From: Pseudomonas schmalbachii | GTDB taxonomy: Bacteria; Pseudomonadota; Gammaproteobacteria; Pseudomonadales; Pseudomonadaceae | Assembly (NCBI RefSeq): GCF_017589465.1 | Contig: NZ_JAELYA010000001.1 | Span: 434,001-498,000, forward strand | Reading direction: 5' to 3' | Length of the DNA stretch: 64,000 nt | Shown here: piece after piece, positions 29,148-38,100 of the stretch | How positions within the stretch are numbered: position 1 is the first letter of the stretch | Layout of the letters: every line of letters begins with the position of its first letter | Made by a program: the position numbers and the translations under genes | Notes under the pieces: generated by a model | Databases searched by the model: none | Told to the model about the DNA's origin: nothing | The model's input: the letters and a program-made list of their open reading frames with translations, nothing else

Positions 29148-29180
29148 TGCACGTCCGCAAACAACAAGAAGGACATCCCC

Positions 29181-30056
29181 ATGCGCATCGGCTTCATCGG
29201 TCTCGGCAACATGGGCGGCCCCATGGCCGCCAACCTGCTCAAGGCCGGCTACGACCTCACCGTCTTCGATCTTTCCAGTTCCGCCGTGCAGAGCCTGGTC
29301 GGCCAGGGCGCCAGGAGCGCCGCCTCGCCCGCCGAACTGGCACGGGCCGACGTGGAAATCATCCTCACCATGCTGCCTGCCGCGCAGCACGTGAAACAGG
29401 TCTACCTCGGCGACGACGGCCTGCTGGCCAACGTCCAGCCGGGCGTGCTGCTGATCGATTCCTCCACCATCGACCCGCACAGCGCCCGCGACGTGGCCGC
29501 CGCAGCCCGCGCCCACGGCAACCCGATGCTCGATGCGCCGGTTTCCGGTGGCACCGCGGGCGCAGCGGCCGGCACCCTGACCTTCATGGTCGGCGGCGAG
29601 CAGGCGGACTTCGAGCGCGCCAGACCGGCACTGGCGGCCATGGGCAAGAACATCGTGCACTGCGGCGCAGCCGGTAACGGCCAGGTGGCCAAGGTGGCGA
29701 ACAACATGCTGCTGGGCATTTCCATGATCGGCGTGGCCGAGGCGATGTCGCTGGGCGTGAAGCTGGGAATGGATGCGGAAGTGCTGGCCGGGATCATCAA
29801 CACCTCCAGCGGCCGCTGCTGGAGCTCGGAGGTGAACAACCCGCTGACCGGCGCACCGGCAGCGCGCGGCTACAGCGGCGGCTTCGGCACCGACCTGATG
29901 CTCAAGGACCTCGGTCTGGCCAGCGAGGCGGCCCGCCAGGTGCGCCAGCCGGTACTGCTCGGCGCCCTCGCCCAGCAGCTCTACCAGAGCTTCAGCGCGC
30001 AGGGGAACGGCCAGCTGGACTTCTCCGCCATCGTCCGGCTGTACCAGGAACAGTGA
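29181..30056 (+). CDS. mmsB: 3-hydroxyisobutyrate dehydrogenase
   Basis: A 291-residue beta-hydroxyacid dehydrogenase. It contains the Rossmann motif GFIGLGNMGGPMAANLLKAG at residues 3-22, the substrate loop DAPVSGGTAGA near residue 118 and the catalytic Lys in GNGQVAKVANNML near residue 170. It oxidises 3-hydroxyisobutyrate to methylmalonate semialdehyde, the substrate of MmsA. The start has AAGAAGGA 8-9 nt upstream. A terminator follows. Confidence 0.94.
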   Translation: MRIGFIGLGNMGGPMAANLLKAGYDLTVFDLSSSAVQSLVGQGARSAASPAELARADVEIILTMLPAAQHVKQVYLGDDGLLANVQPGVLLIDSSTIDPHSARDVAAAARAHGNPMLDAPVSGGTAGAAAGTLTFMVGGEQADFERARPALAAMGKNIVHCGAAGNGQVAKVANNMLLGISMIGVAEAMSLGVKLGMDAEVLAGIINTSSGRCWSSEVNNPLTGAPAARGYSGGFGTDLMLKDLGLASEAARQVRQPVLLGALAQQLYQSFSAQGNGQLDFSAIVRLYQEQ

Positions 30057-30070
30057 ATCGGCAGAAAGTA

Positions 30071-30096
30071 AAAAGCCCGCTCTAGAGCGGGCTTTT
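30071..30096 (+). terminator. Rho-independent terminator after mmsB
   Basis: AAAAGCCCGCTCTAGAGCGG continuing GCTTTT is a perfect palindrome with A-run and T-run flanks, typical of a strong bidirectional terminator. Confidence 0.92.
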
Positions 30097-30211
30097 CGTC
30101 TGGGGTGCTAGTCCTTTAGCTGGGTCCATCATTACCTGATATCTGTGAAGAATTCGTGAAACGCGTCGACCTTCTTTCCGGAAAAGCCGCCACTCATCCG
30201 GAAATCCCTCA

Positions 30212-30598
30212 TCAGCCCGAGTAATCCAGCGCCGTCCACATCCGGCTCAGCCCGCCACGAATGCTGCAGGTGGAAAGGTCAGCGGGTTCGTCGCCCACCG
30301 CGTAGACGGTCGTGCCGAGCGATTCGCCCTCGCCGCCGGTCAGCCACTGCAGGCGGCCACAATTGGGCGTCTCGATCACATAGCTGGCGGCAATCGGCGA
30401 GCGCGCCTTCGGCAGGTGGATCGCGTCGAGCACGGTGCCACGCTCTTCCACGCGCTTGCCATCGGCGACCAGCACCGCCCAGGCCTCGCGGCCTTCGATG
30501 ATCAGGTAGGCGCCGTTCGCCTTCGGCTGTTCGACCGGCGGCTCGGCACAACCGGCCAGCATTCCCAGCACCGCACACACCATCAGGACTCGTTGCAT
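30212..30598 (-). CDS. Small putative lipoprotein
   Basis: A 128-residue envelope protein. The N-terminus MQRVLMVCAVLGMLAGC is a lipoprotein signal with lipobox LAGC, so Cys17 should be acylated. The rest contains two more Cys residues that may form a disulfide (ETPNCGRLQW and LSTCSIRGG). No known enzyme motif is visible. AAGGAG is 9 nt from the ATG at 30598 and 3 nt from another ATG at 30604. It is divergent from the gene at 30804. Confidence 0.75.
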   Translation of the reverse strand: MQRVLMVCAVLGMLAGCAEPPVEQPKANGAYLIIEGREAWAVLVADGKRVEERGTVLDAIHLPKARSPIAASYVIETPNCGRLQWLTGGEGESLGTTVYAVGDEPADLSTCSIRGGLSRMWTALDYSG

Positions 30599-30702
30599 CG
30601 CCATGCGCTCCTTTTCCGAAGGATTCCCTGCAGGTCCGACAGCTTGGTCCTGCAGGATGGGACATCGTTTCAGGTCAGTGAGCTCATGGTAGTCACAAAA
30701 CA

Positions 30703-30718
30703 CTGTTTATGCATACAG
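30703..30718. promoter_or_regulatory. LexA-type SOS box CTGT-N8-ACAG
   Basis: CTGTTTATGCATACAG matches the gammaproteobacterial LexA consensus in both half-sites, with an AT-rich centre. It is 85 bp before the ATG at 30804 and about 105 bp from the divergent lipoprotein start, in a short AT-rich promoter-like stretch. Damage-inducible control of the 30804 gene is inferred. Confidence 0.65.
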
Positions 30719-30803
30719 TATTTTTCGATTACTCTTACGGACATCGACGAAAGGCCGTCCGAGACGGGTCAACAACCGTCGTCAGAACTAGGAGCAGGAA
30801 CCC

Positions 30804-31121
30804 ATGGCAGACATCCGCCAGTTGAAATACACCGTCAACCACATGGCCACCGAGGAAGTCAGCGAAGCCGTCGCGGAACTGCTGCTGGAAGGGCTGGTGA
30901 CCGAAGGCAAGACGCCGTTCACCCGCACCCACTTCAACACCTGTTTCGCCGAGATCGAGGCGCTGCTGCAGCGTGCCGGCTACCACCGCCCGCTGGACGT
31001 GGTCGGCTATCAGGGCAAGGCGTACGCGATGTTCGACCCGACGCGCTGGGACGCCGTGGAAGTGCTGCGCTGGCTGAAGGAGTATGCGGAGGAGGCAGAG
31101 CAACAAAGGGCAAGGGCATAG
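30804..31121 (+). CDS. Conserved small protein, possibly LexA-controlled
   Basis: A 105-residue cytosolic protein that I do not recognise. It looks like a compact alpha/beta domain: two N-terminal helices (TEEVSEAVAELLLEGLVTEG), a middle helix (FAEIEALLQRAGY), a strand pair (VVGYQGKAYAMFDP) and a charged C-terminal helix. There is no signal peptide, membrane segment or metal motif. The perfect LexA-type box upstream suggests a DNA-damage role. AGGAG about 10 nt before the ATG supports the start. Confidence 0.75.
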   Translation: MADIRQLKYTVNHMATEEVSEAVAELLLEGLVTEGKTPFTRTHFNTCFAEIEALLQRAGYHRPLDVVGYQGKAYAMFDPTRWDAVEVLRWLKEYAEEAEQQRARA

Positions 31122-31152
31122 CAGCAACTGTCTTGCCGCCGAAGGTGCTTTT

Positions 31153-31238
31153 TGTAGGGTGGACAACGCGAAGCTTGTCCACCGCCGCGTCGCGTCGCGC
31201 TTGATGGTGGAAAAGGCTTCGCCGTTTTCCACCCTACG
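31153..31238. repeat. Repeat family D copy (TGTAGGGTGGACAACGCGAA type)
   Basis: TGTAGGGTGGACAACGCGAA at the left and TTTTCCACCCTACG at the right bracket internal inverted segments (GTGGACAA.. with TTGTCCAC, and GGTGGAAAA.. with TTTTCCACC). This is another Pseudomonas-style intergenic repeat with two nested hairpins. Confidence 0.7.
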
Positions 31239-31271
31239 TTCTGCACGAGCTAACCGTAGGAGCCAACTGTC

Positions 31272-31358
31272 ATGCGGAATATTTCCCTCGCTGAAAAACA
31301 GCACTATCGTGCTACATTCTGGAAAATTCCTACCTGGCAGCGTGCAAATTCCTCATGA
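31272..31358 (+). CDS. Possible 28-residue leader ORF
   Basis: An ATG at 31272 preceded by AGGAG (31258-31262, 9-nt spacing) opens a 28-codon ORF, MRNISLAEKQHYRATFWKIP plus eight residues. Its TGA overlaps the ATG of the next small ORF by 4 nt (ATGA). The good ribosome-binding site on the first ORF and the absence of one on the second suggest translational coupling. Function is unknown, and the ORF is short enough to be chance. Confidence 0.35.
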   Translation: MRNISLAEKQHYRATFWKIPTWQRANSS

Positions 31359-31531
31359 CAAATTCCATATTCCGTGGTTGGCGGTGGGCCTATCAAAAGC
31401 TCCGCAACTGGTACGTCAGCCCTATTGAATCGGTGTTTCGCGCCACCCTGTTCAGCCTGCGCGGAGATACCGGCGTGTTTTACAGCCATGGTGGGCAACG
31501 CAAATCGCGTATCGTCCGCGACGGCGACTAA
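31355..31531 (+). CDS. Small basic protein, 58 residues
   Basis: A 58-residue ORF, MTNSIFRGWRWAYQKLRNWY followed by VSPIESVFRATLFSLRGDTG and a short basic tail. It is rich in Trp, Tyr and Arg, unlike random reading frames in this GC-rich genome, and ends in well-used codons. It has no ribosome-binding site of its own and overlaps the 28-codon leader by 4 nt. I do not recognise the family; it could be a membrane-surface or nucleic-acid-binding peptide. Confidence 0.4.
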   Translation: MTNSIFRGWRWAYQKLRNWYVSPIESVFRATLFSLRGDTGVFYSHGGQRKSRIVRDGD

Positions 31532-31533
31532 AC

Positions 31534-31911
31534 TCAGGGTTGTGACTGGCGGCGGATGACAGTTCGGCCGCCCGGCGTGACGGGATAGGTGGTGCCGTCG
31601 GGATACTCGACGCTCTGGCGAATGCCGCCGCTGCCGGACTGGATCACCGTGGTGGAACCACTGTTTCCGTAATTGCGCGGAACCCGATAGCCCCCGTAGC
31701 CGTCATAGCGCTGCCAGTTGGAAGATGTTCCGACACTGCCGCTCGCGCCCGGACTGACGTAGACACGTTCGACCACCTGCGGCCGCTGGTACGGGTACTG
31801 CGTCGATTGCCGGGGTGCCACTTCCTGGGCCGAGAAATCCCGCGCCGAAGCCGGCAGCGCCAGCACGCCGCAGGCCAGGACAACGGCAGCGCCGAACCAC
31901 TTGATCGTCAT
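31534..31911 (-). CDS. Secreted protein of unknown function
   Basis: A 125-residue precursor with a clear signal peptide (residues ~1-23, MTIKWFGAAVVLACGVLALP then ASA) and a mature part rich in Gly, Ser, Tyr and Gln (WQRYDGYGGYRVPRNYGNSG). It lacks Cys in the mature region and shows no enzymatic motif. It is probably periplasmic or surface-located. GGAGG upstream of the ATG at 31911 supports the start. Confidence 0.78.
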   Translation of the reverse strand: MTIKWFGAAVVLACGVLALPASARDFSAQEVAPRQSTQYPYQRPQVVERVYVSPGASGSVGTSSNWQRYDGYGGYRVPRNYGNSGSTTVIQSGSGGIRQSVEYPDGTTYPVTPGGRTVIRRQSQP

Positions 31912-32055
31912 CGAACCACCCTCCTCAGGCTGTCGCTCCAGCTTACCAGCCTCGCTTCCGAACACTCGAAAAATCGACCGGATGCCATTCGATTGCCACG
32001 ATTGGCAATCCCTTCATAATCATTAAGATGCAGCTATTTCCTTAAGTAAAATATA

Positions 32056-32775
32056 ATGATTATTCGCTGCGTATCCTTGCTGCTGCTCCTGTCCCTGCCG
32101 CTGGCCGCTTCCGCAGCAGCGCCCCGAACCTTTGCCGAAGCCAAGAAGATCGGCTGGAAGCTGTATGCCCGGCAGTCGGTGGAGTTCTACTGTGGCTGCC
32201 GCTACACCGGCAACAAGGTCGATCTCGCCAGTTGCGGCTACGTGCCGCGCAAGCAGCCGGCGCGGGCCAAGCGTATCGAGTGGGAGCACATCGTGCCCGC
32301 CTGGAACATCGGCCATCAGCGCCAGTGCTGGCAGAACGGCGGACGGGAGAACTGCTCGCGGCATGACCGCATCTATCAGAAAGCCGAAGCCGACCTGCAC
32401 AACCTGGTACCCAGCATCGGCGAGGTGAACGGCGACCGTGGCAACTACAGCTTCTCCTGGCTGCCGAAGCAGGCACCGCAATACGGCGCCTGCCCGATGG
32501 TGATCGACTTCAAGGCGCGCAAGGCCATGCCGCGCCCGCAGGTCCGCGGGATGATCGCCCGCACCTACTTCTATATGAGCGACCGCTACGGCCTGCGCCT
32601 GTCGAAACAGGACCGCCAGCTGTTCACCGCCTGGAGCAGGCAATACCCGGTGGAAAACTGGGAGCGCCAGCGCAACCAGATGGTTGGCTGCGTGATGGGC
32701 TGGGGCAATCCCTATGTCGGCGAGGTCGAGATGAACCGCTGCCCTGCGCCGAAGAAGTCCGGGCGCAATTCGTAG
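32056..32775 (+). CDS. endA: Exported endonuclease I
   Basis: A 239-residue precursor. A signal peptide covers residues ~1-20. The mature enzyme shows the endonuclease I motif EWEHIVPAWNIGHQRQCW (His-Glu core near residue 77) and the metal-binding DLHNLVPSIGEVNGDRGNY. Several Cys residues can form disulfides, typical of the periplasmic form. It cuts double-stranded DNA non-specifically. The start is in an AT-rich promoter-like stretch. Confidence 0.92.
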   Translation: MIIRCVSLLLLLSLPLAASAAAPRTFAEAKKIGWKLYARQSVEFYCGCRYTGNKVDLASCGYVPRKQPARAKRIEWEHIVPAWNIGHQRQCWQNGGRENCSRHDRIYQKAEADLHNLVPSIGEVNGDRGNYSFSWLPKQAPQYGACPMVIDFKARKAMPRPQVRGMIARTYFYMSDRYGLRLSKQDRQLFTAWSRQYPVENWERQRNQMVGCVMGWGNPYVGEVEMNRCPAPKKSGRNS

Positions 32776-32802
32776 GCTGAGCTTGCGAATCCCGATGTAA
32801 CG

Positions 32803-32872
32803 GTAGGGCGGGTGAAACCCGCCAGGCCAATGCACAGCACGTGCTACCTGTGGCGGGTTGCACCCGCCCTAC
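32803..32872. repeat. Repeat family B copy after endA
   Basis: GTAGGGCGGGTGAAACCCGC faces GGCGGGTTGCACCCGCCCTA over a 28-nt loop. It lies between endA and the DUF1993 gene. Confidence 0.8.
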
Positions 32873-32941
32873 ATCCCGCCCTATCCCACGCGCTACACTC
32901 CACGGGTTTGCCCAACCCCTGCAATCATCTGGAGTATCCGC

Positions 32942-33448
32942 ATGTCCCTGTCGATCTACGAAGCTTCCGTTCCGGTGTTCATCCGCATGCTCGGCAATCT
33001 TTCGACCATCCTCGGCAAGGCCGCCGCCCATGCCGAGGCGAAATCCATCGACCAGGCGGTGCTGGTGAACGCCCGCCTGGCCCCGGACATGTTCGCCCTC
33101 GCCCGCCAGGTGCAGATCGCCAGCGACAGCGCCAAGGGCTGCGCCGCGCGCCTGGCCGGCGTGGACGTGCCGAGCTATCCGGACGAGGAAACCACCCTGG
33201 AGCAGTTGCAGGCGCGCATCGCCAAGACCGTCGAATTCCTCAAGGCCATCAAGCCCGAGCAACTGGAAGGCAGCGAGAAGCGCACCATCAACCTGAAGAT
33301 GCGCACCCGCGAGGTCAGCTTCAGCGGCCGCGACTTCCTGCTCGGCTTCGCCATGCCAAACTTCTACTTCCACGTCACCACCGCCTACGACATCCTGCGC
33401 CACAACGGCGTGGAGGTCGGCAAGATGGACTTCCTCGGCGGCGTCTGA
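32942..33448 (+). CDS. DUF1993 family protein
   Basis: A 168-residue protein of the DUF1993 family, an all-helical DinB-like fold: IYEASVPVFIRMLGNLSTIL, LAPDMFALARQVQIASDSAK and the C-terminal FYFHVTTAYDILRHNGVEVGKMDFLG. The role is not established; DinB-like relatives often bind metal through His residues, and a His is present in FYFHVTTAYD. The ATG at 32942 was chosen because the upstream frame reads through the repeat. Confidence 0.87.
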   Translation: MSLSIYEASVPVFIRMLGNLSTILGKAAAHAEAKSIDQAVLVNARLAPDMFALARQVQIASDSAKGCAARLAGVDVPSYPDEETTLEQLQARIAKTVEFLKAIKPEQLEGSEKRTINLKMRTREVSFSGRDFLLGFAMPNFYFHVTTAYDILRHNGVEVGKMDFLGGV

Positions 33449-33457
33449 AGCAACCAC

Positions 33458-33483
33458 GGGGCGCTGTTTCCGGCGCCCCTTTC
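33458..33483 (+). terminator. Terminator after the DUF1993 gene
   Basis: GGGGCGC pairs with GCGCCCC over an 8-nt loop, followed by TTTCCC. It lies between the DUF1993 gene and the convergent lrp-like remnant and probably served both. Confidence 0.65.
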
Positions 33484-33488
33484 CCGGA

Positions 33489-33596
33489 TCAGCGCCCCGG
33501 CAGCGGCAGGCTGGTGGTGGACTTGATCTCCGACAGCGCGACGATCGAGTTGATCTCCTGGATGCCCGGCACCTGGGAGAGCTTCTCGAAGATTAG
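33489..33596 (-). pseudogene. C-terminal remnant of an Lrp/AsnC-family regulator
   Basis: Only the last ~35 codons remain: FEKLSQVPGIQEINSIVALS then EIKSTTSLPLPGR and a stop. This is the standard C-terminal ligand-domain strand and tail of Lrp/AsnC regulators. Upstream the frame runs into TAA at 33597-33599, and the sequence changes abruptly to AT-rich DNA that leads into the recombinase genes. The 5' part of the gene is not found in the window. I read this as an insertion junction. Confidence 0.82.
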
Positions 33597-33740
33597 TTAC
33601 CCTCAAATTCACTCCTAAAATTCTTCAATTTCCCCCATTGAAAGCTGAAATTTTCTCTAACACGCCTTGACTGCAGCCCTGCAACGTCAAGAGTTACCCC
33701 TACCAAATACAAAATTCCAAGAGACATGGTAGGGGCTTCG
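33594..33740. mobile_element. Left end of the mobile element, AT-rich non-coding
   Basis: The sequence from about 33594 is AT-rich and unlike the flanking host DNA. AGTTACCC occurs twice, at ~33595 and, as AGTTACCCC, near 33692, and could be a recombinase-binding repeat. The left boundary is fixed to within a few bases by the broken lrp frame. No matching right end was identified. Confidence 0.55.
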
Positions 33741-35126
33741 ATGAATACCCTGTTTGAATCCTCCCACCGCGAGTACAGAACAATCATCGGTAATGCGGTC
33801 GGGCTGCAAGCCGTGTTGCCTGTTGTCGTCACAGAGCATGGCGTGCTCAGTCAGTTCGCCCGGTACATTTATCGGAAGCAACGTAGGAGCCGTGCGTGGC
33901 AGGACACCGCCACCTTTGCAATTCAACTGTTGCTCGAATTCTCGGAGGCGAACCAGGGGTTCTATGAGGAGCCAAGAGCCCTTTTCGCTGCCTTTTCAGA
34001 TGCCCTCTATACCGGCACGATTGAGCGAGGGTGCGATCCGTCAGGACTTTATTGGCAAGCACGCCAGCCCAACGACGCCAGCAAGCTGATCAATCACATC
34101 ACCCAATTCTCGGACTGGCTGTCAGCAATTAATGAGGATGCTGGCCTCCAGCTCAATCCGTGGCGGGAGGCTACTCGGCATGAGCAGCGTCTGAATTGGG
34201 CCGCATACACGCATCGACGGGACAACGCATTTCTCTCCCATCTTGTGTTTCGAGACGAGCCACAAACGGATCAATCCAGAGCAATTAGATCCCAAGGGTT
34301 ACCGATTGAACATCTGACCCCGGCCAAGGCCTTCCCTGAGGCAAAGATCGATCTGCTGCTCACGGATGGATTTCGCAGGCGGGCACGGGACGGGCGCGGG
34401 CCGACAAACCTGCGCAATGTCCTTATAACGTTGCTCATGCACAACGGGGGACTGCGGCTGTCTGAAGCGCTTTCACTGTGGAGTGATGACGTCACGATTG
34501 AGAATGGGGAGGTCATCGTCCGGGTGTATCACCCGGAATATGGACTAGCCCCAGATAGTAGGACCAATCGAGCGACTTATTTGCAGCATCGCTTTGGTTT
34601 GCTACCGCGCAAACGGCTGGTGAAAGCGACTGACCCTCTGTTTCTTGGATGGAAGGATCCACTGATTACCGATCCAGCTCGAAAGTGTTTCGAGGTCTAT
34701 TTCTTTCCCCATAGCGCCGGAGAGGAATTTGCTCAGCTGTGGCTCGACTATCACCGGAAGCAACGGGTAAAGCCATTGCTGAACGCCCAGCATCCTTATG
34801 CGTTTACCAACCGCGACGGCCAGCCCTACTCACACCGCATGTTTCGTAAGGCCCACCAACAGGCAGTCGAACGTATTGGTCTGGAACCCGAAAAACTCCT
34901 GGGTACAACTCCGCATGGTCATCGACATGCTTTCGGCCAGCGCTTGGCAGCGGCCGGCGCCTCGGACCTCACGATCAAAACCGCCATGCACCACAAGTCG
35001 ATTGAGTCGAGCCAGACCTATACGCAACCGACCTCGACAGATCTTCGCAATTGCATGATTGAACTGGAGTCACAGCTTTCTGAGCGGCACGCAAGCGCCA
35101 ACGCACTACAACTCAGCAAGGAGTGA
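33741..35126 (+). CDS. gmtY: Tyrosine recombinase of a Gamma-Mobile-Trio (GmtY-like)
   Basis: A 461-residue site-specific recombinase. The catalytic set is complete: Arg in NGGLRLSEALSLW (~residue 239), His-x-x-Arg in PHGHRHAFGQRL (~392), His in MHHKSIE and Tyr in SQTYTQPT (~426). It is the first gene in the element and adjoins the left end. Base composition is visibly less GC-rich than in the host genes. An ATG at 33726 would add 5 residues; AGGGG 5 nt before 33741 favours the later start. It is followed directly by gmtZ. Confidence 0.78.
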   Translation: MNTLFESSHREYRTIIGNAVGLQAVLPVVVTEHGVLSQFARYIYRKQRRSRAWQDTATFAIQLLLEFSEANQGFYEEPRALFAAFSDALYTGTIERGCDPSGLYWQARQPNDASKLINHITQFSDWLSAINEDAGLQLNPWREATRHEQRLNWAAYTHRRDNAFLSHLVFRDEPQTDQSRAIRSQGLPIEHLTPAKAFPEAKIDLLLTDGFRRRARDGRGPTNLRNVLITLLMHNGGLRLSEALSLWSDDVTIENGEVIVRVYHPEYGLAPDSRTNRATYLQHRFGLLPRKRLVKATDPLFLGWKDPLITDPARKCFEVYFFPHSAGEEFAQLWLDYHRKQRVKPLLNAQHPYAFTNRDGQPYSHRMFRKAHQQAVERIGLEPEKLLGTTPHGHRHAFGQRLAAAGASDLTIKTAMHHKSIESSQTYTQPTSTDLRNCMIELESQLSERHASANALQLSKE

Positions 35127-35131
35127 AAGTG

Positions 35132-38100
35132 ATGCCAGTAAAGAAGGATTTTTACAACTACGCCGAGGCGCAGGCAGCAGCCCAGGCGCTGAGAATCAAG
35201 AATTTGCCTGACTACAAAAAGCGTCATCACGAAGATCCGCGGCTACCTGCTGTCCCCCATCAATTCTATGCCAATGCCGGTTGGACGAACTGGTATGCCT
35301 ACCTGGGTCGGGAAAAAACCAACCTTTACGCCACCTACGCCGAGGCGCAGGCAGCAGCCCAAGCGCTGGGAATCAAGAATGGGACGGACTACAAAAAGCG
35401 CTACCGCAAAGATCCGCGGCTGCCTGCTGGCCCCCATCAATCCTATGCCAATACCGGCTGGACAAACTGGTACGCCTTCTTAGGCAAGGAAAAAGCCAAC
35501 TTTTACGCCACCTACACCGAGGCTCAGGCAGCAGCCCAGATGTCGGGGATGAAGAGTCAATCTGACTACCTCGCACTCTACAAAGAAGATCCGAGACTGC
35601 CTGCCACCCCTGACAGGGTATACGCCGATGCAGGCTGGACGAACTGGTACGCCTTCCTGGGCAATAAACAACCCAACCAATACGCCACCTACGCCGAAGC
35701 ACAAACAGCAGCCCAGGCGCTGGGGATCAAGAGTCAGCCTGACTACAAAAAGCGCCGCGATGAAGACCCGAGACTGCCTAGCCGTCCCGACCAGCGCTAT
35801 GCCGACACCGGCTGGATAGGCTGGCACGCCTACTTGGGCAAGGAAAAACCGGACTTTTACGCCACCTACGCCGCGGCCCAGGCAGCAGCCCAGGCGCTGG
35901 GGATCAAGAGTCAGCGTGACTACGAAAAGCGCCACCATGAAGATCCACGGCTACCTGCTAGCCCCCATCAATGCTATGCCAATACCGGCTGGACGAACTG
36001 GCACACCTTCCTGGGCAATAAACAACCCCTCCGATACGCCACCTACGCCGAGGCGCAGGCAGCGGCCCAAGCGCTGGGGATCAAGAGTGGGCCGGATTAC
36101 GAAAAGCGCTACTGCCAAGATCCGCGGCTACCTGCCTCCCCCAGCCAATTCTATGCCAACATCGGCTGGACGAACTGGTACGCCTTCCTGGGCAATAAAC
36201 AACCCGACCGATACGCCACCTACGCCGAGGCGCAGGCAGCGACCCAGACACTGGGAGTCAAGAGTGAGCCGGAGTACAAAAAGCGTTACCGCGAAGATTC
36301 GCGGCTACCTGCCACCCCCAACTACGTCTATGCCAACGTCGGCTGGACAAACTGGTATGCCTTCCTCGGGACTGAAGGACCTTATGATGCTGCAACTGAC
36401 TATCCAATTATCTGGGCCGATTTTGAACGATGGCTAAGCAATTCTCTGGGGCATACCATCAAGAGAATTGCGATTAGGGCGCTGTTGGCAAATTTCTTTC
36501 GGGGACAGGGCTTGCCCGACGACCCACGATACTTGCTGCTGCGTACCAATCCCTTCAATGCCGAAGCTTACCAACAGTTCATCGAGAACCAGGCCGAGTC
36601 CACGAAAGTCCAATTTCACAGCACTTTCAAAGCCTTTTTCGGATGGCTATTGGATATGTACTGCACCGATGTCGATGCCTACGAGCGCGTCGTGCTTCCA
36701 GAGTACCGAAACCCCTTTTTGACAGTGCTTGCCGGCTTTGCCGATAGCTTGGGTAGTTATCGACCAAGCCAGTCCACAAAGGTACCTCTAGGTTACGAAT
36801 ACATACTTCGAGCGCGTCAATTCTTAGTGCCGAACGGCGAACAAGTTATGCAAACTCGGCCGTGCCTTAAGGACATTCCGCACCTGCAAGAATTTTTCAG
36901 TAACGACTGGAGGTCTGTTGATGAGGCCATTATTGATCGGAGTGATCCGAACTGTATTTGGCGTATAAAGAAAGGGCGAGCTAAAGGCTATGAGATTTGG
37001 TCGCCAGTTCGCTTCATCGCCCTCTACACACTACTGCGCTGCCCACTGCGTGGCCAGCAGATCCTCTGGCTCGACAGCGGAGAGGCGGACAGCGAGATTG
37101 CCGTTCTAGATGCTAAAAATGGCGGTATCCGCTGGGAGAAAAACGCCGGCCCCCTGACTGGAAAAGGAAGCAAGAAGCGTCGCCCACAAGCCGCAATTCA
37201 ACGCGGTAGTTTGAATGAGCCGAAGTTCTATGTAACCACGAACAAGACCAGTCGAGTCAGAGGCGGTTACGAAATCGAGTGGATTCCCGACGACCTTGTC
37301 TACTGGTTCATCCTGCTGCGGGACTGGCAGGCCAAATACGCCCCCTTGAGCGCACCGACCAACTGGTCTGCAATTGGCCTTGACAGCACGACCAATTCAA
37401 AGATTTTGCAAGCACGGGGCACACAGTGTTTTCTGTTTCGCGCTGGCGCCTCGGGCACACCAATGGCCACCTCCACTGCCTTCACTCAATACTTCCCCGC
37501 GTTGCTCTACCAGATTCAACGCGATGGCGAGAATCTGGCTACCCCAGATCCTGAATGGCCTACACGCCAGCGCTATCTCAGCCCGTACACTCCCCACTGT
37601 CTGCGCGTGAGCCTCATTACGGCATTCATTATTGACGGCGACCTGCCCGTTGCAATCGTCTCGAAACTGGTCGGCCATGCCTCGTTGGTGATGACGATTT
37701 ACTACACCAAGCTGAACAGGGGACAGATGCGGCATGCAATGGGAGAGGCAGAAAAGCGAGCCGCGCAATTGGTTACGGAGGCCGGTGTCGAATCGATCAG
37801 AAAACAGGGGCTGAAGCCCCTTCGCCACCAGTTGATTGCAACAGACGGCAATCGTTCGCTGCTCGAGACTGACGTACCGAATTCCGCCTGCGTCGTGTTC
37901 GATCACGGAATCTGCCCAATGTCAGCCAGCGCCTGCGAGGAAGGTGGGGACCTACTGGTAGAGAACGTTGCTCAAGCCGTCTATGGCCCCGTTCAAGTAG
38001 GTTATCTCGGAAAGAAAAATTGCCCCCAATGCCGGTTCTTTGTCACTGGCATCCCATTTCTCGGCGGATTGGTGGCAATCGCCAACGAGGTCGCACTGGA

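Noticed and set aside
35153-36388. Possible CRISPR-like array
   Set aside because: The units are 177 bp, contiguous, in frame with a long ORF and without spacers; they encode protein repeats.
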